DNA of 64,000 nt from the NCBI RefSeq assembly GCF_964275005.1, contig NW_027307649.1:124001-188000 (forward strand), in the 5' to 3' direction. The notes beneath the pieces were generated by a model. The model did not search any database. It had not been told where the DNA came from and worked only from the letters and a program-made list of their open reading frames with translations. Both the position numbers and the translations under genes were made by a program. Shown here in pieces: positions 1-12,626 of this stretch (position 1 is its first letter; the number at the start of each line of letters is the position of its first letter). The stretch comes from Diadema setosum (taxonomy: Eukaryota; Echinodermata; Echinoidea; Diadematoida; Diadematidae).

Positions 1-1025
1 GAATGTTAAAAATGGGAATCATCCTGTACCAACGTCTCCTACATGTATATCATTGAGTCGGTAATGGCATATTCACTTTTGTAAACATAAGTTATGTATG
101 CTTGTTAACTGTTCCAGCCGAAGGGACGTTCTCCGACCCACCGCATGCCTCACAAACAGGGTCCCCTTTCAGCCCATAACATATACATGTACGGTCATTT
201 ATGACCAAAAATATCAATTTTTGTTGTTGTTGTTCTTGTTTTTTTTTAACTATCGAAACTAGATCAAAGTATTCTATGCATGCCTCTGTCATGCCTCACC
301 GAGATTTCCATGATTACCGGTGGCCTGCACGAGGTTGCCCCGAATGCAGAATTCTGTTTATTGTTATAATGTGTTGTTGTACGTCGGGTTGACTGGGTGA
401 CTTGTTGCGGAGGGTGGAGGGGGGGTTGATCCATGGGTTCATTGACTTGACGTCGATGCTAGACCATAGTGTACTTACATTGATTTCTCATTGCAATTTT
501 GATTTAAGTTTCAAACTTTATTCTTAGAATCTCTAAAGATTCTCTCTCTTCCTCTCTCTCTCTCTCTCTCTCCCTCTCTCTTTACCAACCGCGGGTTTTG
601 CCGGTATTCAGTGGTAAAATTTAAGAGAAACTTTGCTGTTCATGTCACTCTCATTACCGAAATCATGATATTGTACTCAGTTCAGTTATAAAGTTTACGT
701 TTATTTTCTGAAGTTAATGTTAGAACCGATAAATTCAGAGCTGGTTTATTGCCGTTTTGATTCTATGTTGCTTTGCGTAAGGCAGATAGTTACGGCCGAT
801 TATTACTCATCAATACTTTTTTTTTTCTTTCTTGTGTTTTTGTGTGTCTATGCTCTGCAGTCCTGCAGAACATGTCAGTAATTTTGTTTCAGTCACTCCT
901 CTATGGTCAGTTACAGCACGTCACGCACCGATGCACCTCATCGTATACATCCCGTGTATACGATGTGCACTGCACTTCCCGTTGCACCATGATAGGCCCA
1001 TATTGCGTAATGTCACTCATTGTAA
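1..1025. other. non-coding / LINE upstream region
   Basis: I recognise no gene here. A CT-rich simple repeat lies at about 541-582. The part just before 1026 may be the 5' leader of the LINE that follows, because no other element border is visible. No ORF1-like protein could be recognised upstream of the LINE, so either that part is missing or this copy is 5'-truncated. Confidence 0.4.
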
Positions 1026-3970
1026 ATGGATTTTGATTTTGGAATAGATGACCACCAGCTAGTCAACCACACAAGCCAGTATTTCACTATCAATGAATTC
1101 AACAGTCAGTTTTTTTTTAATAAGGCAAATCAGATTTGTGCTAATTTCAGTTTAATTCACCTTAATTCAAGAAGCTTAACTAAAAATTTTGATACGTTTG
1201 AATTATTTTTAAGTTCCCTCAATGATTTTCCATTCTCCGTTATAGGAGTCACCGAAACATGGTTGCACACCAATTCCCCGGACCTATTTGGCATTGAAAA
1301 TTATAATTTTATTCGTAATGACAGAAAGCATGGCATAGGAGGTGGGGTTGCCATGTACGTTATGAATCAAATTAGATTTAAAATTCGAACTGATTTGGGT
1401 ATTCAGGGAGCAGAAAGTTTATTTATTGAAATCTTAAATGATAATGAGAAAAATATTATAGTTGGTACCATTTACCGTCCTCCACAAAATGACGTTCAGT
1501 CTTTTATTGACAACTTCGACCAATGTGCTAACGAAATTTTTGGAGAAAGAAAATCCATTTTTTTGATGGGAGATTACAATATAGATTTATTACAACCCAC
1601 CCATTTCCATGACATATTACTTTCCAACTCACTGCATCCCCACATCAATAAACCTACCAGAATAGATAACACCACCCATAGTAAAACATTAATAGATAAT
1701 ATACTGTCTAATGTTATAACTGAAACCTGTACGAACGGTATTCTTTATTCAGATATATCTGATCATTTACCGATTTTTATGATTAATGATAAATCTGTAA
1801 TAACTCCAATACGTTGTCAACCGAAACAATATTTGAAAATGTACCGAAATGAAACGCCACAAAATATTGATTCATTGAATCAAGATTTATTCGAAGAACA
1901 ATGGAATGACGTCTTTGAACTCCAAGATGTTAATTCTTCCTACGAAACTTTTTTACTAAAACTATTAGATTATTATGATAAACACATTCCTTTAACTCCC
2001 AAAGTAAATGGAAGGAAAAGAGCTCGGCAACCGTGGATCACTCAAGGTCTTATACATTCCATTCTTAATCGAAACCGTCTTTATAAAATATCTCTGAGGA
2101 AACCTACTCCTGAAAACGTGAAAAGGTATAAAACATATAGAAATAGATTAACTTCTTTGATTCGAGTTTCACGTAAATCATATATTTCAAATAAACTCGA
2201 ATCTAATAAGGATGATAAAAATGCTCTTTGGCGGATTGTTAATGAAATACTAAAAAAGAAACCTACGGAATGTCCTGATAGCATTACCCATAATGATAAA
2301 GTTATTACTAATCCTGATCAAATTGCAAATATTTTTAACAATTTTTTTGTTAATTTTGGTCCTTCTTTAGCTGCATCTATTCCCATAAATGATATCAAAA
2401 ATTGTAAAGATTACTTACCTGAAAGTAATCAAAACTCCTTATTTTTTACTCCAATAAATGAATCAGAAATTATTGATATTGTTCGATCTCTGAAATGTAG
2501 TAATTCCTGTGGGCCTGACAACTTAAGGGTGAATTTTTTGAAAAAAATAATTTACCCCTTAGCAGCCCCTCTCACCCATATATTTAATTTATCCTTACTT
2601 AACGGTGAGTTTCCAGACTCTTTTAAAATCGCCAAAGTTATCCCCATTTATAAAAGAGAAGATCCATCATTGGTGAAAAATTATAGACCCATCTCATTGT
2701 TACCTGCAATATCGAAAATTTTAGAAAAATTAGTTTATAAGCGTCTCTCCTCGTTCATGATTGAAAATGAAATATTTAATGTGAATCAGTTTGGTTTTAG
2801 GGAAGGATTTTCTACCGATTATGCTATAATCAAATCTGTTGATAATATTATTGATGCGCTTATTAAAAAGGAGCACATAATTGGAGTTTTTATGGATCTT
2901 AGTAAAGCATTCGACACTATTGATCATGACATTTTATTTGAAAAATTACATAATTATGGCGTGAGAGGGATTACTTTGTCATGGTTTAGAAGTTATCTAA
3001 GTCATCGAAAACAATATGTTGCATTTAAATCCAGTCATTCGTTCCATTTGAACGTGTCATGTGGTGTCCCTCAGGGATCTATCCTCGGGCCCCTACTTTT
3101 TTTGATTTATATGAATGATATCATTAATTCCTCTCCTTGTTTAAACTTCATTTTATTTGCAGATGACACCAACGTTTTTTATTCCCACAAGGATATTGTA
3201 ACATTGGTTGATACATTCAACATGGAATTAAGTAATATTTCGAAATGGTTTAGAAGTAATAAGCTTTCATTGAATATTGATAAAACATGTTTTATACATT
3301 TTCATACGCTTCAATCCCAACCCACCCTTCCTCAAAGTATTTCTATTGATGATATAAACATTGCTGAGAAACATTCAACCAAGTTCCTAGGAGTGACCCT
3401 AGATAACAATCTAACTTGGAATACTCATGTCCAGAATATTATAACAGCAATATCTAAAGCAACTGGTGTGTTAAGGAGAATAAAATACTTAATTAATGAT
3501 CAAACTTTAATGATGTTATATAACGCTTTATTTCTACCATATGTAATGTACTGTAATATTGTATGGGGCAACTGTAGCAAAACCAAATTGAACACAATTT
3601 TTCTTCTTCAGAAAAAGGCTCTTCGTATATGCACACATTCAAATTTTTTGGCTCACACTGATCCCATATTTTATCGCCTAAAAACTCTAAAGGCCCATGA
3701 TATACATTCATACTTAACTGCTATATTTATGTATAAACATATTCGAAATTTATTACCATTTTCCATAATGCCCTAGTAACTAATGATCACATTCACTTAT
3801 ACCCTACCCGTCGTTCCCATGATTTTCATTTAAGTAATCCAAAGCTTTTACTTGCTCAAAAGTCGATTAGACATCACGGTCCGGATACATGGAACACTCT
3901 TCCTCAGGAGTTGAAACAGTGTGCCTCCTTGTTTTCATTCAAAGCAAACTTAAAGAAGCATATTTTATGA
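1026..3970 (+). mobile_element. non-LTR retrotransposon (CR1/L2/Jockey-like LINE), ORF2 with one frameshift
   Basis: The ORF opens with ATG at 1026 and runs open to TAG at 3774-3776 (916 codons). An apurinic-like endonuclease domain comes first, at about residues 40-255 (HLNSRSL, VTETWL, GTIYRPP, GDYNIDLL, SDHLPIF). A reverse transcriptase follows at about 540-790, with NYRPISLLP, DLSKAFDTIDH, VPQGSILGPLLF and the catalytic FADD at residue 711. No RNase H domain is seen. After the stop, another frame continues from about 3776 to TGA at 3968-3970 and encodes the usual LINE C-terminal tail (TWNTLPQEL). One base lost in the T-run near 3762 would explain the break. The protein would nick target DNA and copy its own RNA there. 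Apart from that frameshift the copy is nearly intact, so it is probably young. The clade call rests on domain order only. Confidence 0.9.
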
Positions 3971-4228
3971 CAGTATACTTCAAATACGAATTAAGCACGA
4001 ATAATTTATATGACTTATGTTGGTCTCCCGATAGTAGCAACATCGTAAGTCATTCCCTCTTCCAGCAAACCAATTTTATCACTCCAAATCCCAGCCTATC
4101 TGCCCCTGTGCACTCTCAAGCACTCGCACGCACATTCACCACCATCACACATCAGAGTTTATTTTCCCCTGCTATCTTCGCAGCAGAATTTGTATTGTTT
4201 ACCAATTTACCTACCTACCTTTTCCTCG
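3971..4228 (+). mobile_element. LINE 3' untranslated region (probable)
   Basis: This stretch follows the decayed LINE C-terminus directly and has no ORF signal of its own. It is probably the LINE 3' UTR. It runs up to the MITE fragment whose terminal motif GGCCGGTGTCACAG begins near 4230. No clear poly-A or simple-repeat tail was found before that point, so the LINE's 3' end is uncertain. Confidence 0.4.
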
Positions 4229-4388
4229 GGCCGGTGTCACAGGCGATCCGTTCCGGCCAGTCGATAAGTTCCGCCGGAACTTATCGGCGGACTTTGGCCA
4301 GTATATCAGATCCCCCAGATCCAATCGGCGGGATTTTTGCCTCACCGCCGATAAGATCCCCCACCGCCGATTCGATCCGGGTCTCTTC
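4229..4388. mobile_element. MITE fragment with GGCCGGTGTCACAG end
   Basis: The left end reads GGCCGGTGTCACAG, followed by a region built of short GC-rich palindromes. One is a perfect 23-bp palindrome at 4263-4285 centred on TTCCGCCGGAA. The reverse complement of the same terminus ends a related sequence at 11673. The two therefore belong to one family of inverted-repeat elements with GATCCG/GGAACGG-type interiors. This copy has no matching right end and is taken as partial. Confidence 0.55.
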
Positions 4389-4991
4389 CATATACAATGT
4401 ATACAAAGTGGTAATGGGGAAACACCCCTTCCTTAAAATGTACTCTTCCAGTCTCCCTCTACAGCCAATGAACTTCTCCAAATCTCTCTGACCAGCCAAC
4501 CGAACAAAGTTGCCAATTTGAAACCCGGACTACAAAGCGATTCCTTTTTTTCCCCCTCCCTTATCTCTTTCGTCGTCATGGTGGCCATGGTACAGTCACA
4601 GAACTCTGCTCTGTAGAGTTCTGCACGATGTGACGTTGGTCATGCCAACCTCTCTCTGATTTGAATGATTTTGAACAGAATAACCGAAGGAGTTACTGTA
4701 ATTGGGATGTTCGGCATGCTTCATGTTAACTACTGTAATACAAGGAGCTTCATATTAAACATACTATGAGCTCAAATAGTCCACCTTCATTTTAATGTCT
4801 ATGTTCAGGGCACAGAGTCTAATCATTATAGTGCGATATAACGACCAATATAATCGCCAACGTCATACATGCATGTTCGTTTGGTTCATTATTTTTTCAG
4901 TTGTAACAACTAAAGATGACGGGATGAATTTTGTTTTTGTGTGTTCAGTTGTCTTTATTATATCTTATGTCCGTGTGTATGTGCATATGAA

Positions 4992-5018
4992 TGTGTGTGT
5001 GTGTGTGTGTGTGTGTGC
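4992..5018. repeat. (GT)n microsatellite
   Basis: Perfect GT dinucleotide run with one GC at its end. The short ORFs that read through it are repeat translations. Confidence 0.95.
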
Positions 5019-5090
5019 GTTTTCTCTTTTGGGGAGGCGGTCTATCAATACACAGAGATTACTTCAAACAGGCAAGGTATTCTAAAGAGA

Positions 5091-5290
5091 TACAGAATAG
5101 TTTTGGTTGAGATGGGCGATTGAAAATCTAACGTTTTGCAAGATAATTAGAAAGCACATTTGAAATAGAGAGCATACGATTCTAAGAGAAATTGAAAGTA
5201 CATTATACAAAATCGGTTTGGACTGAAAAAAAAATACATGTGTAGTGGGCAGATAAGGTGGGTCCATCCTTTAATTAGGGTCTCTTTGTT
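5091..5290. mobile_element. half copy of a palindromic MITE
   Basis: The sequence resembles one arm of the full hairpin element at 23900-24274. The shared stretches are a TAGTTTTGG-type start, a GATAATTAGAAA block, an ATACGATTCTAAGAG block, an AAAATCGGTTT block and a final TTTAATTAGGG. Only one arm is present here. Confidence 0.6.
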
Positions 5291-5400
5291 TATACAGTGC
5301 GTATAATATATATATTTTTTTCGGATATCTCTTTTTAACTTTACATCCCATGCCCCTGAACACGGCCACCATTCCTTCCCACACAGAGATTAGCTCTTTT

Positions 5401-5860
5401 CTACATCTCACGCACAGCTCTGCGAATCATTGTGGCTTGATGGCGTAGAGCTTCAAATTCATCAGTGATTCTTTGTCTCAGAGTTGCAATGTCAGGTTGA
5501 GGGATTATGAACACTTTGTTCTTGAGATAACCCCAAAGAAAAAAAAATCGCAAGAAGTTAGATCCAGAGATTCTGGTGGCCAATCCACATCATGATACAA
5601 GGCAATCACCCGATTTCCAAATACCTCAGCCAATCTGTTTTCTTACTGCAACTAGTCGATGGGCTGGTGCGCCATCCTGTGCCCACCATAGGCGTCTGAA
5701 CACACCACTTTGTTGCACAGGAAAATTTTCCATTAATTCAGGAATCACATGTTCATTTAAAATTTGTAAGCATCCATTTTCGTTGCGGTTGTTTTCAAAG
5801 AAAAAGGGCCCTAGGTATGTCTCACCAGTCTGAACATTCAAAAAAAAAAAAAAAAAAAGG
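5401..5860 (-). pseudogene. mariner/Tc1-family transposase relic
   Basis: On the minus strand, 5841-5626 encodes a DDE-transposase middle segment (NEHVIPELMENFPVQQSG, then WAQDGAPAHR). Its Asp is the usual second catalytic residue. Further down, near 5590-5540, comes WPPESLDLTSCDFF, which holds the third acidic position, then LWGYLKNKVF and a C-terminal tail to about 5401. The two parts lie in different frames, broken at a T-run. The N-terminal helix-turn-helix region and both terminal repeats were not found. This is a dead fragment of a cut-and-paste transposon. The exact family (DD34D or relative) is inferred. Confidence 0.8.
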
Positions 5861-6470
5861 TTAATTTAAAAGGATCTATGCTGGTCTCACTAACTGAAAC
5901 TTGGTCCCAAGTCCGATTTGACCCATTGTCCAAGAAGAATGATTACTCAGCCATCCATGACCGTGTAAGAATAAATAAGATGTTGAGTTCAAATTTCATA
6001 TTTGCATTTTCTCAATGATGAGATTACAAAATTATTGACAATAAAACAAGAATACCAAATATATACAATCATGTCTTTTGATTGAAGAAGAAGAAGAAGA
6101 AAAAACATTCTTGACACAAATGTACATGGTCATATCATATGAAGACGTCACAAATAAGTATCAGAAATATGATTGGGCCTACATAAAAAGCTTTAACGCT
6201 TGTAAAACTGTAGGTTCCCAAAAAAAGGCATATAATTATACAAAGAACGGATATGTTTGTCTTGACCAACTAAAATTATATCAGTACAAAAATCGATAAA
6301 GAATAAAGTAATGAACCACATAGATATCGCACAAACCAGACTGTATACGGTTCTCGCGGTGTTTGAAAAGGAATGCTATGTATTAAAAAATGTATCGCTA
6401 CCATTAAATAACTTTAATAACTTGAAGCTGCGGACAAGGACAAAAGACTGGGAGTATTAAAAAAAAAGTT

Positions 6471-6936
6471 GCTAAACACTTGGAAGTGTGTATGCACTAA
6501 GTAATAACTGTTTTAATTTGCGTTTGAAGGTGAATAAAGACAAAGAAGAAGTAATATCTTGAGGGAGGTCATTCCAATATCTGGGTCCAGTAAATATTAT
6601 TGTTTTCTTTGCAAAAATAGTGCCAGTACGGGGAAGGTGATAGGCGTCACTCTGGCAAGTGGGATAACAGCGGATAGAGCGATTCCTTTTGAACATGTGG
6701 ACAAAAACAGATGGTAATTCGTTAGTTGTTAGTTTATACATGAAAATTCCGAGATTGTAATAAAATAGGTCTGGAATTTTCAGAATTCTGTTTTGATGAA
6801 AAAACAGTTGGTATGAGCCAAATATCCGGCGTGGTTTATGATTCTTATTGCACGCTTTTGAATACGGAGAAGGGAATCTAATAATGAGTGAATTGCATTT
6901 CCCCACACCATTGGAAATGGAAAAATTGGATGTCAT
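6471..6936 (-). pseudogene. LINE ORF2 C-terminal fragment
   Basis: A 154-codon minus-strand ORF matches the tail that follows the RT domain in CR1/L2-like LINEs: a Cys/His-poor thumb region with YYNLGIFMYKL, a basic patch, then TGPRYWNDLPQDI and a final KRKLKQLLL. It parallels the tail of the LINE at 1026-3970 (TWNTLPQEL). The RT domain is missing, so this is a 5'-truncated insertion, as is usual for LINEs. Confidence 0.75.
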
Positions 6937-7253
6937 TGGTAAGAGGAGATATGGCTTTATGATGTTGCTACTTACTTTGGAGTAAAGTAAACACCATCTT
7001 CACAAATTCGAAATTAAATCTTGTTGCTTTTTTATACGCACTGTAGCTACATATATCTCAGCAATTTGAAGCTAATTTGTGTAAAATGAACTCTGAATTC
7101 TAAAAGAATTGAATGCTGTTTAATATTGCAGGTTTCTCATTATTTGTTTGTTCTGAACACCATCTTATAGTCAATACTGTACCATCCGTTCAATCTTGAA
7201 TGTCTTCCCTTTTCATGATAGGGACTGCGGCCCGAAAAAATATCTTCTGTTAA

Positions 7254-7606
7254 AAGGGGATGGCTAGTAACTGATCATTGGGAATCAGTGGGAATGCTGG
7301 GGGGTGATTGTTCCAATCCTTGGGGGATACATTTAAGAGTACATTTTTTGTTCTGTGAAAATTATTTGCTTCATAATGGTCTCACATTCAAGTAATGTGC
7401 AGTTTAATGTTTCCGGGTTAGCATGCCTGTACAGTGACGGGGAATTAAACAACACATTACTTGAATATGAGACCGTTCTGAAGCAAATAATTTTCATACA
7501 ACAATATATATATTAATGTACTCTTTAATGAATCCCACTAGAATGGGAACAATCATTCCCGAGCATTCCCACTGATTCCCATTGATCAGTTACTAGCCCT
7601 CCCCTT
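7254..7606. mobile_element. 353-bp palindromic MITE (family A, copy 1)
   Basis: The two halves are reverse complements over nearly their full length. The left end is AAGGGGATGGCTAGTAACTG and the right end is its complement. Internally, ATTCAAGTAATGTGCAGTTT pairs with AACACATTACTTGAAT. A second copy with the same ends lies at 51228-51588. There is no ORF, so this is a non-autonomous hairpin element. Confidence 0.85.
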
Positions 7607-8159
7607 GAAAGAAATTAGAGTGCATGCAAAATATGGGGTATCACAAACTCACGTAAATTTTCTGACTTCTAGTGATACCCTAACTTGAATATCCAAACAG
7701 TGCACCTATGTCCGAAATCTGGTGTTCCACAAAAAAAAAAGTTACATTTTCTCTTCGTAAATATTAAGTTTCATTTATATATGTACAAACATTTTTAATG
7801 GAAATACATATTACATGCACATGTAAAAGGTGCGAAGCCAATAGTGGCGATGGGATAGACAGAAATTGAAAGAGATAAGAAAATGAAAAACAGCTATAGT
7901 AAACTACATGTAACATGAATTGACAGGAAACAGACAGAAATATGGCTTAATGTACCCCAAAATGGAATCTTTATTAAAAAAAAAAAGTAAAAAGGGTAAA
8001 AGCGGTAGACTAACAAAGAGAGAGAAAAAAAAACATAGAATTAAAAATAGAAAATGAAGAAGAGATTGAGAGTGCAAAGGAGAAACGTAAGCAAAGGAAA
8101 ATGTTATTTATCTCGAGTTATAATAACTTTAAATCAACAGCTTAAAATAAAGAAATTTT
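7607..8159. other. non-coding AT-rich stretch
   Basis: Nothing gene-like is seen. A-rich and purine-rich runs dominate, for example at 7970-8060. No inverted repeat was recognised. Confidence 0.5.
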
Positions 8160-8850
8160 AATCCATAAATTTTGTCTCATTATGACATACGGGAGAAGGC
8201 CTTGGAGTGGTTCAGGAGAACCGAAAAACAATATTCTCTGAACGAGAATAACTCAAGTTTCAATTTATAAAATGTGGCGTCCCTCAGGGTAATATAAATT
8301 AGGTCCTTTGCTTTTTATAGTTTATATCAATGACTTCTGCAAATCATCTGACATATTCTCATTTATGCATTTTGATGATGATTCAAATGTTTTCTTTTCT
8401 CATCAAAACCCATTTACTCTCGTAGACACCGTCAACTCTGATTTGAAAAAAAAAGTAACTCAGTGGATAAGATCGTCATAAAACCTTCAAAAAATTAAGT
8501 ATACACTTTTTAGTAAATCCTTATAAATATTAAGCACAGAAATTATTTTGATGATACTCGATTAGATCGTGTATCCTAATGTAAAATTTCTTGGTATCAG
8601 AGTAGATGAAAAACTTTCGTGGAGGCCTCATGTTATTAAAATAAGTAAAATGATTACGCGTAATATTGGTATCGCATTGCAACGTCTTCTTTGTTAAAAT
8701 TGTATTTTCTTTAATAAAATTACCTTATCTCAAATACGAAATTTTAGCATGGGGCAGCGCCCATCAAATTTTATTAGATAAATTATTGTTATTGCAAAAA
8801 AATGATCACCCTATACACCTAGGCGGTCTGAGTTTCATCTACCCCTTTTG
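8160..8850 (+). pseudogene. degenerate LINE reverse transcriptase fragment
   Basis: Across several frames and stops the stretch still encodes RT motifs in order: CGVPQG near 8273, LGPLLFIVYINDF, a D-D pair in FDDDSNVF near 8370, and a thumb-like VKFLGIRVDEKLSW near 8580. The order and wording match the LINE at 1026-3970, but many substitutions and frameshifts have accumulated. It is an old copy of a related LINE. Confidence 0.75.
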
Positions 8851-9253
8851 AGAACCCTAAGCTCAAAATACATTTATATACACCGGCTCTAAATTTTGAA
8901 ATTCCTTAAGTTCTGAAAAAAAAATCTCCATCATTATACTCTTTAAGCGTTATTCATTTTTTTTTTGTTAAATTGTGGCAGAGATATTTATTTTTCATTA
9001 TCTATAATAGGTTACAGCAAATAAAGATTCATCATCGGTAACACCCTAACGCAATGAAAAAAATCACATTATAAAGTAATGAAATTAGGCATTTCATTTC
9101 CATAATTTTTCCACAGCTGCATACAGTCACCAGCTGCTGTCCGAAATACATCCTCAATCATCAGGCAATAATTGAGCAAACTGAGGCTGGATAGAACACT
9201 ATGGTTCTTTTCTACAATTCCTTTATCCAATCTATTGTCATGTATAACTTGAT

Positions 9254-9553
9254 TTGTTTTTATGGCAATCTTACACAAAAGGACAAGGCTATAGAATAGA
9301 TAGACCGCGAAAGTGGCAAAATATCATTGGGTTGGAATTGCCAGTGGTACAGGATTTACACGTGGAAAGAATGATGGTCAAGGTAAACAAGATAATGACC
9401 GATTTAATACACCGTCTGTACGGTTACTATTGCCTGAACAGATCAGGTATCAGACTCTGTCCTCCTCGCACAAAGCGTACCCGTTTTAGAAGTGCTTTTG
9501 TCCCGGATTCCATTCACACGTATAATGCCCGAGTAATTTATAAGTTGTAATGA
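9254..9553 (+). pseudogene. LINE ORF2 C-terminal tail fragment
   Basis: A 98-codon stretch ends in RTKRTRFRSAFVPDSIHTYN followed by a stop. This is the usual C-terminal signature (basic run, then SFVP-type motif, then YN) of several non-LTR retrotransposon ORF2 proteins. The following 1.4 kb, up to an AATAAA-rich A-tract at 10919-10950, could be its 3' UTR. The wording differs from the other LINEs here, which suggests a second clade. Confidence 0.55.
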
Positions 9554-10026
9554 TTAGTTTTTGGTGTATTTATTATTATCATTAGTATTATGCTCCCGCA
9601 TATCCAAAGAGTATTTAAGAAGGTATACAGGAATTGTGTGTGGTTGGTCGGGCGGTCGGCCGGTTCGTCGCAAAGTTTACGTCGCGAACTTTTCTACAGC
9701 TCTGAATTAATTCTGATGAAATCTGGGGTATATGGTGATATTGAGTGATTATCTTTACACTGTTGAAGTAATTGAGTTCAAATTTGGTGATGATGAAAGT
9801 GAGGTGTAGATTTGTAGGATATGTTTCTCGTGTGTGTTTGATAGAGAAAGCATTGTTATGGTAATCTTATTTTTTTTATATTTTGTTTTTGTTTTTTATT
9901 CCCACAGTATTTAAGTTATGTAATTTTGAATTTGAAATATGTAATGATTTACAGGTGTATATGCAAGACGCATTTGGCGTTATTTTGATAAGGCGCTGCC
10001 ATGGTAATTGTTATTATTATAATTAT

Positions 10027-10033
<7 letters not shown>

Positions 10034-10073
<40 letters not shown>

Positions 10074-10084
10074 ATATATATATT
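10034..10084. repeat. (TA)n microsatellite
   Basis: TA dinucleotide run interrupted once by GTG. Confidence 0.95.
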
Positions 10085-10904
10085 GGAATTTTTTGGAGTG
10101 AATTATACAAACATATTGGGATATGTGGTGATATAATTGTTTGGTGTATAATGATGATGTATGAAAGGATATTATCAAATACATTTATGAGTGGAATAAT
10201 CATATGAAAGTGATATACAGCTGTATATTAACAGTTTTTGTATACATGTAGTTGTAAATGTCGGGTTAATGTATTATGTTATTATGGTGCATACGTTACT
10301 GTATGTTAATGTGAGTGAGTTTCATTTTGTACTCTATGACATGTCTGATTGTGGTGTACCTGTAATGTATTGAATGTTAATTTTGTTGCGATATCCAAAG
10401 TATAAAGAATTTCCAGAGTGGACAATTTGAGTAATCAATCAATAAATCTCCTCTTCCGTTTATCCTGTTCAGCGTGTAGGCATTCTCTCTCTCTCTCTTT
10501 CTCTCCTTCTTCCTTTAATTTTGTTTTTGCTCTAATCCTTTCATTCGTATATTCCCCTCAGTTTAGTCATGTCCCGTTGTTGTGTCTCTGTTGTTTGTTT
10601 CATTTTGTCTTATATCTTTTGCATTATGCATAATTACGTACTTGTAATTATAATAAGTATTTTTGAAGATATTTTAGAGTGGTCTAAAATCTACAAGCAA
10701 TGCTCCTGGTCAGAGAAGAAGAGAAGAAGAGAAGAAGAGACGACAAGTGTATGCAGGGTAGTTCTCATTTTTACCCTGCAAACATAACTTTGTAATTCCA
10801 GTATGTCTGCATATCTTTATTAGTTTGTTAATTACCATTGAATGTCATACTTTGTAATGTATGTTTGCTTATGATTGCATTTTTGATTTACTTTGTGTTA
10901 TGTT

Positions 10905-10950
10905 TTGTTGAAAGAAAAATGAGAATAAAATAAATAAATGAAATGAAATC
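10905..10950 (+). mobile_element. LINE 3' terminus with A-rich tail
   Basis: The sequence TGTTTTGTTGAAAGAAAAAT followed by repeated AATAAAATAAATAAATG resembles the reverse complement of the stretches at 40550-40640 and 48800-48900. All three look like 3' ends of LINEs with short simple-repeat tails. Confidence 0.45.
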
Positions 10951-11519
10951 CACATGCATAGCTCCATTTTAGTCCCCTGCATACACATTAACAATTTGTT
11001 TGCAGACTATTAGACCAACATTCTTTTTTGTTTTGAAGTACAGCTGAACAATAATTTTCTTATCAGAACAAAGCTCACCGAAAAAACAAAAACAAAACAT
11101 GTTTATCCTTGCTGTACCCTACCAGCAAAACCTCCCTCTCTCCTCCTTCCCACTTCAAGCAGTCTCTTATAAATGTAGGACCTATAACTATAGTATTATC
11201 ATGCTCTTTCGTTGAACTGTTCTTTGAAGTTTTGTCTATAAGAAGGCTAATCGCACACTGTCTGTGCAACGGCTCCAGATGATCGACTCGTACGTATTTG
11301 TGCATGCTATTTAGCTAATACATTGTAAGCCCTACAGTGATTCATTTCTTCGCGCCACTTGTACGAGGCTATAATATGATTCATTTAAGGGAAATTATCA
11401 GAACGTAAAAACAGGTTTGTCCTTGATGTCATTTTAAAAATGAAGAAATAGCTTTCTTAGATTTTTGGCTTTGGTATAGGCATCCACAATAATCAGATAT
11501 TATTTTGTTTTTAATGAGG

Positions 11520-11673
11520 CCTACTCGCACAACCCGGATAGGATCGGCGGTTGCGGAACGTTTCTGCGTACTGCCTATTGTGCGGTATATTCGTTCCGCG
11601 GAACTAATCGACTGGATTCAGCCAGTATATCGGTTCCCCCGGAACCCGGAACGGATCGACTGTGACACCGGCC
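11520..11673. mobile_element. MITE fragment ending CTGTGACACCGGCC
   Basis: The right end is the complement of the terminus seen at 4229. The interior has GGATCGGCGG and CGGAACGGATCG blocks shared with that copy and an AACTAATCGACTGG segment. No left end could be paired with it. Confidence 0.5.
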
Positions 11674-11930
11674 ATCTTTTCAAGCAATGCTTACAATGGC
11701 GGCCCTCTGCATTATCATTTCTTAAATATAATATTGTTATTGTAATCCCAGCTGCATAGACAAGCATACTGTAATATCATTAATTTCCTTTTATATCGTT
11801 GTTTATGCAAGTCAAACGACTCTGTTTCAAATATACTTTGTATGTTTCCCATGTTCACGATTATTCAATTTATGTATATATTGATTTGCAGAAAATAAAG
11901 TATCTATCTATCTATCTATCAAAAACAATT

Positions 11931-12112
11931 ATCGTCATCATCATCATCACCACCAACATTACCATCATCATCATCATCATGATCGTCAGCATCACCGTCA
12001 TAATTTTCGTCATCATTATCATCATCACCAACGTTAGCATCATTATAATCGCCAGCATCACCGTCATCATTATCGTCATCATTATTATTATCATCATCGT
12101 CACCATAGTCAT
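11931..12112. repeat. (ATC/ATT)n trinucleotide-rich array
   Basis: Imperfect ATC, ACC and ATT triplets in a long run. ORFs here are Ile- or Met-rich repeat translations on both strands and are not genes. Confidence 0.9.
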
Positions 12113-12119
12113 ATTGTCA

Positions 12120-12312
12120 TCATGTACACTTCTCTTTCATAATGAATAATGTTGGTAAAAGAAAAATGGTGGAATGATGAAGAAGCTGAGGAAGGCGTTA
12201 GTGGTGAATATGGATATGTAAAAGAAAACATATTCATATTTACCAGCATCATCGTCAATCCACCATTTATTTTTATCTGCGTACATCATTCATTATGAAA
12301 AGGAAAGTACAT
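12120..12312. repeat. imperfect inverted repeat (~190 bp)
   Basis: The left arm TTTCATAATGAATAATGTTG and the segment AAATGGTGGAATGATGAAG are mirrored on the right by CATCATCGTCAATCCACCAT and CATTCATTATGAAAA. It has the look of a small hairpin MITE. The CATCATCATCAATCCACCA motif recurs at about 12500. Confidence 0.55.
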
Positions 12313-12402
12313 GTACATGTAGTATACCAGGGTTATTACCCTATAATCATGATAATCGTGGACAATCATCAAATTAGGGCCTAAAGGAAAATGATGATCA
12401 TT

Positions 12403-12410
12403 ACATATAT

Positions 12411-12478
<68 letters not shown>
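12403..12478. repeat. (TA)n microsatellite
   Basis: Long TA run with one AAA interruption. A second, shorter run is at about 12600-12626. Confidence 0.95.
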
Positions 12479-12480
<2 letters not shown>

Positions 12481-12594
12481 TATACATACCTTTATCAGCA
12501 TCATCATCAATCCACCATTTATTTTTAAATAAATGGTGGGTAAACGCTGTATCCTCGCCAGGATAAAGCGTTTTAATGCCATTTTAGGTTTTAA

Positions 12595-12626
<32 letters not shown>

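Noticed and set aside
3889..4491. 200-codon ORF after the LINE
   Set aside because: It runs through the LINE tail in the wrong frame and into a palindromic MITE. No protein family.
9883..10207. Several overlapping ORFs rich in Tyr and Ile
   Set aside because: They are translations of a (TA)n microsatellite in several frames.
11799..12149. ORF with long Ile/Thr/Met runs on both strands
   Set aside because: Pure ATC/ATT triplet repeat with no non-repeat coding part.
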